DNA of 64,000 nucleotides, taken from positions 1,798,001 to 1,862,000 of the forward strand of contig JAUDYN010000001.1 in assembly GCA_030407005.1 (NCBI GenBank), read 5' to 3'. Below are positions 34,855 to 44,821 of the stretch, piece after piece (within the stretch, counting starts at the first letter, position 1; each line of letters opens with the position of its first letter). Under the pieces are notes generated by a model. The model was not told the DNA's origin. It worked only from the letters and a program-made list of their open reading frames with translations, and did no database searches. Position numbers and translations under genes: made by a program. The DNA comes from Desarmillaria ectypa. Its lineage: Eukaryota > Basidiomycota > Agaricomycetes > Agaricales > Physalacriaceae.

Positions 34855-36210
34855 ATGCGATACTATGAACAAAAATATCCAGAGGTGGACGAGCTGGTCA
34901 TGGTGCAAGTGAGGCAGATCGCAGAGATGGGTGCCTATGTTAAGCTGGTGTGCCCCACTTTTCCCGCCTCAGATCTCAGAACAGTCCTAATCCAGTCATG
35001 ATGTTTGTTCTCGTCCATGATCCTCTCGATATTTCAATTGGAATGCGACGTGTATCTAGCTGGAGTATGATAACACGGAAGGAATGATCCTCCTCTCAGA
35101 ATTGTCGCGGAGACGTATCCGTTCCGTTCAAAAGCTCATTCGTGTAGGGAGAAATGAAGTTGTCGTCGTCCTGAGGGTCGATAAGGAAAAAGGCTCGTCA
35201 TTCCTGGATTCATATTTTTCTCTTTTTCATCTTTTCTGTAGGTTACATTGACTTATCAAAACGTCGTGTATCCTCAGAAGACATCATAAAGTGCGAAGAG
35301 AGGTACATGAAATCAAAAACTGTCGCCTCGATCCTGAGGCATGTGGCGTCAAAAATTTCAAGTGTTAACGGCGACGTGGATGCTGAAGCCGCTGTGGACA
35401 AGGCTGTAGATGCTGAAGAAGGAGATGCTGAGGCTGAGGATGAGCCAAAGGTCACCAAGCGGGGTAAAAGGGAGGGTGGCGTAAGGATCGGTGGGCCAGG
35501 AGAGGAAGAACGGCTGGAAAAGTTATACGAAACTATTGCTTGGCCTTTGGGGAAAGTATTTGGCCATCCTTACGATGCATTCAAGCTCGCTTTGACGTGA
35601 GTTCCCACTGTATCGCATCTCCCCACCGACTCACGTGTATCCAGTGAACCTGCAACACTTTCTAACGCGCTACCCAACCCAGTATCGCAAAACACATTGT
35701 CTGTTCTCATGTCGACGATTGCGCGACGACTAACGCCGCAACCGATTAAATTGCGAGCCGACATCGAGTTGACGTGTTATACCCCACAAGGAATCGATGC
35801 TATCAAAAAGGCGCTCAGAATGGGTGAGAAAGAGAGTACAGAGCAAGTACCCATCAAAGCCAAATTGGTCGCGCCTCCGTTGTATGTATTGAGTACAAGT
35901 GCGGGTGACAAGGTTTGTAATATGATAGTGACTTGCCTTCTGGCACTAACATTCATATTGTTTTCAGTATGCTGCAGTGGACAGACTTGAGCGAGCAATC
36001 GACAGTATTCAACACACCATTGAAGAGCAAGGAGGTACTTTGGTCGTTAAAATGAAGGTCAGTCATTTTTTTGAGTATTCGTCCGGATGTTGACTACTTT
36101 TTCAGCCGAAAGCCATCTCGGAGACTGATGAGCAAGACTTGGCGCAACTCATGGCCAAGGCTGGACAAGAGAATGCGGAGGTCTCTGGTGATGAAGATGA
36201 AGAAGAGTGA
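34855..36210 (+). CDS. SUI2: Translation initiation factor eIF2 subunit alpha
   Basis: The alpha subunit of eIF2, which with GTP brings initiator tRNA to the 40S ribosome and is inactivated by stress kinases. The ATG at 34855 gives [20 protein letters not shown] and AEMGAYVKL, the start of the S1-type OB fold. After an intron [20 protein letters not shown] carries the conserved phosphorylation loop, with the Ser of [11 protein letters not shown] matching Ser51. YIDLSKRRV and the all-helical domain follow, then [20 protein letters not shown] and [21 protein letters not shown]. The acidic C-terminus ends at 36210. An Ala/Glu/Asp-rich insertion (near 35360-35450) is longer than in yeast. Introns join in frame and the gene looks complete. 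Confidence 0.95.
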
Positions 36211-36266
36211 AGAAATGTATATGTATTGCTACTGCTATCATTGCAACCCATTCCTGCCGTGTCGTA

Positions 36267-37766
36267 TCACTGGCCAGCCTGAGCCTGCGCTAATCGCTCA
36301 TCCCACCATCTACTATCAGTTTCCGTCCGAGTTTTCACTTTAGCAGTACCATCTCCCCTGTTCAGCCATATCCATCTTCAGTGGTAAAAGTCAGCAGGAT
36401 TGAAAGGATGAAAATACGATAGCACTCACTTGTATCGTAATGCAGTGGTGACCATAGGGCCGAACCTGGCACTAGGGTTATGATTCTCCTCGAACAACCA
36501 AATGTCGTCCTTGTCTTGGCAATTACTGTATGGATCAACGTTAAGAACGGCACACTAGATTTCAGGAAAGCAAAATACAAATGCAATATGCCAGGGCTCA
36601 TGAGCGTATGCTCTTCGCCGCTTCCCTCTAACGCGAGTTGCCGTCCCAACTGATCTTCCTCTGACATATCTTCCTCGAGCTCGTCTCCGAAAGAGCCTAG
36701 AGAAATGCCTAGCTGTTGCCGACAGGTGCTGACATCCCATCGTAGCGATAGGTGCTTAAACATCGTCGGTCTGTAGAGCCATATAACGTGAATTATTCCC
36801 TGGTCGGCAAAGAATGGGTTATAGGGATCAAAGGATACCGTTTCATCGGCTACGGGGCTGGGTATTCCATCGCTTATTCCACGAGCAAACGGCAATACTG
36901 CCAAAGACGAGTGCTGTGTATCTGGCAGGAGGGTTGAAGGCATGAACATGGCGGAGGGATTACGCATGAGGGTAAAGTTCATAAGCATGATGCAGCTGCA
37001 AATTTGTCCCGGATGAGAGGTGGGGCCTAGCGTGGGAAATGACATGAGCGTGTAGGGTTCGAACTTGTTGAAATCGTTCCACTGAAAAGGGTGTATTAGT
37101 TTGGAGGGAGTATAGTAAGATTAGTTTATGTAGACGCACGAGCTCTAAAGGGTCTACAAGGAATATCATGTCCGTGTCCATGAATATGGTTTTATCAACA
37201 TCCACGAGTAATTCGTGCATAAAAACCCTGCTTAAGATATTCCATTGCTCTCCTATGCCAGCACGATGGCCTCTGTCGCGGACGCGTTCTGCAGTAATAG
37301 GGTAATAGGTCACCTAAGAAGGGGATTAAAATATGAGTATAAGGGACACTGAGGTCCTAACTTCAACCGCATATGCTGGTCTTGGAAATAAGGCAAACTT
37401 CTTCTCCATGTAGGCAATATTATCCTCGGTACATATGAGATGAAAATGCAGCGGTCGACTTGTGTACATGATTGCGGATTTTATTGCGATACTTCCTTCA
37501 TGCACGACACCCTCGCCCATGAAAACGAGGGTGATAGCAATGGGTTCGAGCTGCGCTGGAGGGGAAGAGGAAGAGGAAGAGGGCGGGGTCTCTGGTGGGG
37601 CCAATTTCGCAAATGTCGGGGAAAAGGAGACCAAGGCATTGGTGTCAAATGAAAGTTGAGACCATCTGATAAAGGAGAATATGAGAACAAGGGCAATAGC
37701 ACAGAGGATATAGATCTTATAAGGAATGGACATGGGAAAGGAAGTGGGTATAGATAATGATCCCAA
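36267..37766 (-). CDS. GT8/LARGE-like type II membrane glycosyltransferase
   Basis: A Golgi-type glycosyltransferase; donor and acceptor unknown. The ATG at 37766 is followed by a membrane anchor (YKIYILCAIALVLIFSFIRW) and a Ser/Pro stem coded by a repetitive tract near 37555-37600. The catalytic part has ITLVFMGEGVVHEGSIAIKS, LHFHLICTEDNIAYMEKKFA, and after an intron VDKTIFMDTDMIFLVDPLEL (near 37145-37200), with the DTD (DxD-type) metal and sugar-nucleotide motif. SFPTLGPTSHPGQICSCIML and FFADQGIIHVIW follow, then DKDDIWLFEENHNPSARFGP. The proposed last exon (WIWLNRGDGTAKV... to RWWDERLAQAQAGQ) ends at 36267, only 56 bp from the convergent eIF2-alpha stop. That exon is an inference from splice signals. 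Exact family (GT8 versus GT49) is open. Confidence 0.78.
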
Positions 37767-38334
37767 GCGCGAAAACTATTTTAGGTTCGCCGAGCCGCAA
37801 TAACAGTACCTGGTACCTATTCCGCAGGTACTTTTAACCCAAAGTTTAGGTCTTCCCGCCAGGAGCACTTGCATAAATGCACAAATTTCGGCGAGATTGT
37901 GAACACAGCTGGAGAGGCAAGGTATTATTTAGCGGGATCGGAATCTCAGCCTGGTACACGAAACATGTTTCTGGATTTAACACGATGTATGGAGTAAGGC
38001 GCAGTAAAAAGGAAAGAGCGCACGCACGAACTGGGCGTCAGCATTACTGAGAGGGTTGCCTTCGGAGGAGGAAGATATTGTACTCCCTTGGAGTTGAAAC
38101 GTTGAAGGCCGAGCTGTACTAGTATCGTAGAGCTTTGGTTTCGATCGGAAATGCATGTATACCCCCTTTGCGTCAAGAAACTGATTGAAAGGGGATGAAG
38201 TAGTACATACCAGGAACTTTCTTCAACCTTCGTATAGAAGTTGCACCTATATTTCAGAATATTTGCCAATGCTCTCAAATCGAGGGCAAGCAGAATGGAC
38301 CTAAAAGGGTCAATGACGATGACAGGTCGCGTCC
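37767..38334. other. Divergent promoter region, glycosyltransferase / exopolyphosphatase
   Basis: About 570 bp. A minus-strand open stretch at 37946-38350 shows no domain and was not called. No RNA gene was seen. Confidence 0.45.
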
Positions 38335-39770
38335 ATGTCACACCACCCAACCACCGTGATCTTCAAATTCTTCCTTCTGTCTACCAACATCCGAATCTGG
38401 CGCCTTCTGAAGCCCCCAATGACCAGCCATATTCGTCGTCTCTCGGTCGCTTGGAAGCTCTCCAAGCCAGCTCAGCCAGAACCAATTACATGCACGGAGA
38501 TTTCCTCTGGGAACGCTTTACAGCACTTCCTGGAACACACCAAGCGTCATTACTTGTCTGACATCGAGGAGTCAAGGGAAAATGCCAATGAATGGCTCAT
38601 GGTAATGGGAAATGAGGCAGGAGGTATGTGTGTTTCCCTTCCTCGTTCATTGAGGTCGTCTGACAGTGTTGTAAAGACTTGGACAGCATCGCGAGCTCAA
38701 TAGGCTTTGCATGGCTCAGCTCTCTATCCAATACTACCGTTCCATACATACAGATCAACAAGGAGGACCTGGCTTTGCGTGCAGAAAATTTGTACGCGTT
38801 GCAGCTGGCTGGTATTGATAATCCTCAAGAACAGCTACTGCTTGCCAATAATCTCGCTTCATATACACCCTTTCCTTCTACGCGATTTGGTCTTGTCGAC
38901 CACAATCGCCTTGGATCTCAATTTGTTTCTCATGCTGCGCGTGTAGAGGCTGTCATCGACCACCACGAAGACGAGCACTTGTACGAAGACACGGCTGACC
39001 CCAGAATTGTCTCCCCGGCAGGAAGCTGTTCTTCTCATGTCGCCAATCTTTGTCCGTTCAACCTTCCCCAAGAAATTGCTACTCTCCTACTATGTGCCAT
39101 CCTCATCGATACGAACGGTCTGAAGCCCGGTGGAAAGGCTGTTCAGGTTGATCGTGATGCTGTTCTTCGTCTCCTTCCGTCAGCACGCCTTGAGCTCCCA
39201 CCTTCATTCTCCTCCTCCAACACAGACGGCCTTCACGATATCCCTTCCATTGTATCCTTGAGCTCCGTGCTTGCCACAAAAAAGGCTGACGTGTCTCATT
39301 TGAGCCCACGAGACCTACTTCGGAGAGATTATAAAGAGTATACGTATACCCTTCATTGGCATTCCGACAAACCCACTGTGAAGGCTGGTCTTTCGACAGT
39401 ACCGTTGCAACTCAAAGATTGGGGGGGTAAAGGAAAACTATTTCGCGAGAGCCAGGAGTATATGCAGGCCCGCGGGTTGCACGTCCTTGGCGTTTTGACG
39501 ACGTTTAAAAAACCCAAGAAGACTGGAAAGAATAAGATGAAACACTGTAGAGAGATGGCATGGATTGTTTTGTCGGACACAGGTTTAGAGGAAAGGCTGT
39601 GGCAGGGCTTAGAGGAGGACCAGGAGATCAGGGTCGGGAAGCACAAGAAGTTTAAGACGGGGAAGGTGCCGGGGGATGCGAACGTCAAGGTGTATAAACA
39701 AGGGAACGCGGGCGCAACTCGAAAGGCTACAGCACCACTACTGAAACGCATTCTTGAATCACCTTCATGA
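38335..39770 (+). CDS. PPX1: Exopolyphosphatase, DHH/DHHA2 family
   Basis: A DHH-superfamily phosphoesterase of the yeast Ppx1 type that removes terminal phosphate from inorganic polyphosphate in a metal-dependent way. Metal-binding motifs are in order: VMGNEAGDLDSIASSIGFAW (the DLDS joined across one intron near 38622-38678), FGLVDHNRLG near 38888-38917, AVIDHHEDEHLYED near 38950-38990 (the DHH signature) and CAILIDTNGLKPGGKA near 39093-39137. The DHHA2 domain fills the C-terminal third and contains HREMAWIVLSDTG-like sequence, preceded by a Lys-rich stretch. The start was placed at the ATG at 38335; a later Met (MTSHIRRLSVAWK) would give a shorter, presequence-like N-terminus and is a fair alternative. 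Complete, with only one intron. Confidence 0.9.
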
Positions 39771-39915
39771 TTGCTATAATTCATGATCTCTGATGACGAG
39801 ACATGAAATGAGCTCGTAAGTACCAGACCCACTCATTTCTGCCGTACTACTACAGGCGATGTATAGACAACATGTTATAAACGTTCAAACATCTGACTCT
39901 ATAGTTCTTTGATTA

Positions 39916-41243
39916 TTAAAAGTCCTCCCCGGATACATAAGTCTTTTGCATCGCCATCAGGTCGGGCCATTTCTGCAATCCGAAAATGCGCGGTAATGCG
40001 TTCCAAGTCATCCTGTTGGTCGTGTATATCTGTTTCTTTGTTACCGGGGAACACTTGGTGCACAACTCTTTTACGATGGCCTCCACGGCGACCGGGTGCA
40101 AGGTCTCCAACGAGTCCGTTCTATGCTCGTCGAAGAATCCTAATTTTTTCAGATATTTCCCCACGCGGTTAAGAACACCTCGACATGTATCGAGGGGTTC
40201 GTCGGGCTCTGGACGCTTACAAAATGAGCGATGAACGTCATTCGGTTGGGATAACCATCGCCATGCCTGCTCCCTACAGCAGGCCAGGGCCTTCCGTGCT
40301 TTGAGGATCTTGTCGACCGTATTCTGATTCTCAATCCTTACAATTCTATTTCCCCCTCTAATGAGAACGCCGCATCTGATGTGCACTTCGGGTAGCTGGG
40401 CGACGTAGTAGCATGCTATCGGAAGGAAGGCAGGGACGTTGCACTCCTCGAAAATATTAAGGGCTTTGATGGCCCATGTCTTCCTGAACTCTTCTTCGCG
40501 CAATCCCTCATTGACAATAGGAGGTTGAGAGGCTCGAGTGGAGAAGTCGCGGAAGAGTATGGATAATGCCCCCACGCATTTTTGGCGAAGGCGCGTGCAA
40601 TTGAAGCGGCTGCTGCTGTGAAGCAATGATAGGGTGTAGTCGAGGTGGATCCGTGCCGTCAACTGTGGGGGGGATTCCTCGCCGTCCTTTATACGAATAG
40701 GATCTGCCAAAGGCCTGCGAGCCATAGTGATGAGTGTTCTCCGAGTCTGACATAGATAAATATTGCCTCAAGAACTCACAAATCTTTGTAGGTGTATTGC
40801 AATAGGTAACGGATGTCTTGAACATCTACCCATGGTAGTTTAATTAAAGGAACGCCATTTCTCATTGGGTTTCCCCCTGCTGTTTCGGGAAGGTCAAGCA
40901 GGTCGTTGAAGAAGCCCCCAAGCCTCTCTCGCAGCTTTTGACTATGTACTTGGAACAAATACGGGTATGTTTCAAGTACGATATCTCCGTCTTCGAAGAA
41001 GAAATCTTTATACTCAATTAATCGTGACGACCGCGCTGACTTCGGGTCGGAGAAAGAACCTGATTTCTGTCGTTTGTTAGGTGGTAGCGAGGCGCTGTCA
41101 CCCTCACTATCGCGTGGACTGGAGTCTCGCTGGCGCTTCCTATCATTGGGGGAATTCTGGGTCGTAGATTCACTGTCGGATATGCCAAGGGCAAAAGGAT
41201 TCATGGTGAAGCCTGACGTGATTTTGTAGAGATCACCAGCCAT
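39916..41243 (-). CDS. BTB/POZ domain protein (Agaricomycete type)
   Basis: A BTB-domain protein of a family abundant in mushrooms; the role is unknown, but BTB domains usually mediate dimerisation or Cul3 adaptor binding. The ATG at 41243 gives MAGDLYKITSGFTMNPFALG (the open frame upstream lacks an ATG). A charged Ser-rich stretch with a basic KRQ/KRQK motif, possibly a nuclear signal, precedes the BTB fold: EYKDFFFEDGDIVLETYPYL, FQVHSQKLRERLGGFFNDLL, then VPLIKLPWVDVQDIRYLLQY. After an intron near 40700-40790 the second half includes CNVPAFLPIACYYVAQLP and a Cys-containing region, C-x2-C at KELCTKCSPVTKKQI. The stop is at 39916. Confidence 0.8.
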
Positions 41244-41683
41244 GGTTTTGAGATAGTGGGGGGTAAGAAGGTAGGTTTCACTGGCGATATCATTGCAAAT
41301 TTGTGTTGGCACCTCATATCTATTGTTCTGCTTGGTTTGTTTCGTTCATCCTATTTTGCCCTTGTTCAATCTAATGCACAGCCACTCTAGCCAGCGCCAA
41401 TAAGGTGTTACAGACCATAACAATACCGTGCCGCTGCGATAGCCACGGGGACCAAGGGAGCAAAGGACAGGTTCAGGACACTAATAAAATAGTACTTACT
41501 AGATTTAATTTATTATATATAATTAAAGTCTGCAGTCATGAATTCCTTTATGCTTCAAGGAGTGACGAGGGAAAGGGAATTGAAAGGCCGAGACACGTGG
41601 CTCATCGGCCAGAGTGATGTGTATATAGACGTTTCGGCAGTCGGCATGATATATATACACGTTGTACTCGTTCGTTCCCGTCC
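41244..41683. other. Divergent promoter, BTB protein / DMAC1-like gene
   Basis: About 440 bp, AT-rich near 41480-41530 (TTTATTATATATAATTA). No coding frame recognised. Confidence 0.45.
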
Positions 41684-41945
41684 ATGGAAACTGACCAGCC
41701 TCTTCCGTATAAAGACTGTCTTTCTTGCCGCATAATAGGAACAGGAACCCTTACAGGCGTCGGAGGCTATGCCTTGATGCAGTCAAGGGCCACAGCGCCT
41801 GGGACACCAGGACAAAAACGAATTATGGCGGGCATTGGTGTTGGTAGGGCCTCTGTCGCGCCATTATCATGCAATATGTGACTATCTCCCTTCTGATACA
41901 GTTTTCATCATTGCTGGAATCACCAGATGGTTCAAGTGCGTGTAG
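41684..41945 (+). CDS. Small DMAC1/DUF4536-like mitochondrial membrane protein
   Basis: A 67-residue, two-exon gene. Exon 1 (41684-41843) reads METDQPLPYKDCLSCRIIG then TGTLTGVGGYALMQSRA and ends MAGIGV. An intron 41844-41901 (GTAGGG...ATACAG) joins GTTG to TT, giving V-V-F, and exon 2 reads FIIAGITRWFKCV-stop. The KDCLSCRIIGT signature and two short helices separated by a small polar loop are the pattern of the DMAC1-like (PF15055) domain. In animals, DMAC1 helps assemble the distal membrane arm of complex I; fungal members are inner-membrane proteins of less certain role. It converges with the enoyl-CoA hydratase gene, 127 bp away. No disruption was seen. Confidence 0.75.
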
Positions 41946-42072
41946 CTTCAGTGTTGAGCATGTGTCTAATTGATCTTTCAGAAATCCACTCGAACCATCA
42001 GTTAAACATTGAAGAAAGCAGGTGGAACTGTTATTTTTTATACTATGATACAGGGTGGATGCTTTGCACTCC

Positions 42073-43219
42073 TTATGAGTGGGTGAACTGGGCCTTACGC
42101 TTTTCTGCAAAGGCAGTCATACCTGCGTACATCATTGTAAGCAGTCGATTTTCTGGAACGGCGGAAACAAGAAAACGAACCTTCTTTCTGATCCTTTGTA
42201 GCAAACAAGCCATGGAATATCCTTCTTTCAAACCTCAGACCCTCCGCAAGGTTCAATTCATAAGCTAATGCGTGGCGTTAGTTCATCGACGCATGAAGAA
42301 CAGAACACATACCGGCATTGACAACCTCTTTTGCAGCTTGCACGGCGAGTTGCCCCTTGCTCGAAATTTCTTTGGCTACTGCAATAGCTTCCTTTACAAC
42401 TTCTCCTTCGCCCTCGCCAACAACGCGACTGACCATGCCCCATTTTTCTGCCTCTTGCGCTGTGAATGTGCGCCCGGTCAGGATCAGCTCCATTGCGCGA
42501 GACTTTCCAATAGCATTTGTAAGACGCTGGCTCCCACCACCACCTGGAATGACGCCAAGGTTGATTTCAGGTTGGCCGAATTTGGCTGTGGGAGATGCAA
42601 GGATGATGTCGCACATCAACGCGAGCTCGCAGCCACCGCCAAGCTGTTAAGGATCAGGTCAATGTGACGATGAATTGTCAAGAGTATGTAGACATACAGC
42701 ATATCCACTGACAGCCGCGATGATTGGTTTGCGAACCTTAGTAAGGTCTTGCCAGCTCTCCAAGAAGTTGTTTTTGTATACGTCGGCATCTGAGGCACGT
42801 TAGTAGACAGTAATAAGTAGTGATAGGATACATACACTCTTTATCCTTCATTTCTTTGATGTCTGCGCCAGCTAAGAAATGGAAATGGTCAAGGCCGGAA
42901 TCTCACGAATGTGGGGTAGCATACCGGCGAAAGCCCTCTCAGATCCTGTCAAGACAATAGCACCCACGGAATCATCATTGTCAGCCTCAAAAATGGCCTT
43001 GTTCAACTCCACAAACAGAGGCGAGCAGAGCGCATTGAGAGCCTTTGGACGGTTCAGGGTGATGAGTGTTACAGCCGGTTCCGGTCTGGAGGTGAGGATG
43101 AATTCGTATTGAGAGGAAGACATGAGTCTGATGCTGCCTAGGACGTGGGCTCTCACGGTGGTGGAGGTAGCTGATTTGAGGTAAGTTCGAAAGATGGTGG
43201 TTGATAAAAGACGGGACAT
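42073..43219 (-). CDS. Mitochondrial enoyl-CoA hydratase (crotonase family)
   Basis: Hydrates trans-2-enoyl-CoA in mitochondrial fatty-acid or branched amino-acid breakdown. The ATG at 43219 gives [15 protein letters not shown], an Arg-rich presequence lacking acids. Crotonase blocks follow: [33 protein letters not shown] joined by splicing to [12 protein letters not shown] (oxyanion-hole region), then [19 protein letters not shown] with the first catalytic Glu, [20 protein letters not shown] with the second, and [20 protein letters not shown]. The last exons encode [17 protein letters not shown] and end [14 protein letters not shown] at 42073. Both catalytic glutamates are present and the length is standard, so this is a true hydratase rather than an isomerase by motif. 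The upstream neighbour is the YCII gene, same strand. Confidence 0.92.
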
Positions 43220-43373
43220 GAGGATATAATTGATGATGTGGGTGAGTCCGTAAAGACAGCGGGTGATCAGGCCCAGGAATGGACCGGCAATAATACAGTC
43301 TACTTTCCGGTCCGGTATGTACATACTTCAGCCGCTCGACTTTTACATTTTCTTTGCATTTGGTATATTCTAT

Positions 43374-43892
43374 TCATGGCAAAGTTGCAGGAATAAACGG
43401 TACAATAACGAGTTTCTCGGGATCCCACTGATAATCGCCACATTAGCATATTCCCTTGGAAATCCTGAAAATAAGAACTCACGACACCAGACGTGTAGTA
43501 AATGTCAGATTCCACCAGTTCCTTGGCATCCGCCAACGTCTCGGCCTCGAGTATCATACACGATCCTATAGCAGCCACTTTTCCCGAAACGGGTTGTGAT
43601 TCTGGGTCGACCATCAATCCTCCATCTTCTACAAGACGTGTAAATCATTGACCGCATCAATAAGGATCCATGCAACGTCCTCACTTAAAGTCCCATTTTT
43701 GAGAAAAACATGTATCCTTTCTAAATGCTGCGGCCTCACTTTGAACCGGCGAGCAAGAATCCCTTCTTCCGTTTTGTCAGGCGCATAAACGAGAAATCTC
43801 CCAGCTCTGGAAGCTGTAGAAGATATTGATCTGTGCACAGCGTTGAACAAGATGGACCTTGGCGTCCGACGCAGGATGGTTGTTCCAATCAT
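43374..43892 (-). CDS. YCII-domain (YciI-like) protein, copy 1
   Basis: A small dimeric-barrel YCII-related protein; biochemical role unknown. From the ATG at 43892 the first exon gives MIGTTILRRTPRSILFNAVH, a presequence-like N-terminus suggesting mitochondria, then RFLVYAPDKTEEGILARRFK and RPQHLERIHVFLKNG. The following exon has GLMVDPESQPVSGKVAAIGS and ADAKELVESDIYYTSGV, and the last gives WDPEKLVIVPFIPATLP-stop. The conserved D/H region and the closing 'DIYYTSGVWDPEKLVIVPF' block match the family. A decayed copy lies directly upstream (44125-44500) and another intact paralog at 56914-57394. The next gene, on the same strand, encodes enoyl-CoA hydratase. Confidence 0.82.
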
Positions 43893-44124
43893 GATGATGG
43901 CGGAAATATAAATGTCCAGACGACTGTTACTTTTGATGCAACTTGTCACAAGGCTTCAACAGCATGATGAACATCGACTCAGCTCCGGTGACATATTGTT
44001 GCATAGTGTCCTTGATTTCGCTATACTAAAAAATTTTCGAGTAGGCATCAGTAGTCTGGCTCTGTAGTGAAAACACTTTCTCACCTTACCCTGAGGGATA
44101 CATTCTAAGCATTGCGTTCAATTT

Positions 44125-44500
44125 ACCAGCAAATTCCGGGAATAAACGGCGGGTATTTTAGGATTTTACTCACAGCCAGCGTTGAGGCCTGGCCCCTCTG
44201 AAACCACACCAGACGCGTAAACTAGAGTATATTCCTCAACGATAGCTCCGACGACGCTATAGCTGCCAGCTTCCCGACTCGGAATCAGGCTGCAACTCTA
44301 GGTCGACCATCATGATGTTATTAACCACGGAAAAGCCATCTGCTCTCCCTCAAGACCCCCGACATGCTGGATGACTCAAGCTTCTTGGCCACTTGTGTGT
44401 TGCGATTCGGAATTGGCGTACTACCGGTCTTCTCAGGCATGAAGGTCTGGGTTTTGGGAGCACGATTTCGTGATTGAACAACAGTAGCTCGGGAACAACA
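44125..44500 (-). pseudogene. Relic of a YCII-domain gene
   Basis: A degraded copy of the neighbouring YCII gene. On the minus strand, MPEKTGSTPIPNRNTQV with KKLESSSM (near 44390-44440) aligns with PDKTEEGILARRFKV and HLERI. MMVDLELQPDSESGK (near 44270-44313) aligns with MMVDPESQPVSGK. YASGVVSEG (near 44205-44230) aligns with YYTSGVVS at the exon edge, and CGTTTATTCCCGGAA near 44140 resembles the final-exon DNA for PFIPAT. Stops and frame changes separate these blocks and no complete frame exists. It is a tandem duplicate in decay; the exact ends are uncertain. Confidence 0.6.
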
Positions 44501-44821
44501 ATGCCTTTAGCGGTATACGCAGTCGACGACTTGGGTAAAGAAGAGCTGATCGAAAGAAACTATCCACTCTTTGTGTCATGAACCATCTATTATTATAGCC
44601 CTATATTCCTCGTTTTCTACTCAGAACCGATTTACTTGAATAAGAAAAGAGCAAGTGGCATATACTATCGCTCGGCCAAGAAGACTATCCTAGTACTATT
44701 TGACAGTCGCTGTGCTACAAGATGCGGGAAACCCGGTATACGTACATGTAAATAGAAAAAGCATATCATGCATTCTGGAGGGAGTCAACAGAACGCTCCA
44801 AGAAGCCAAATTCCTTCAATG

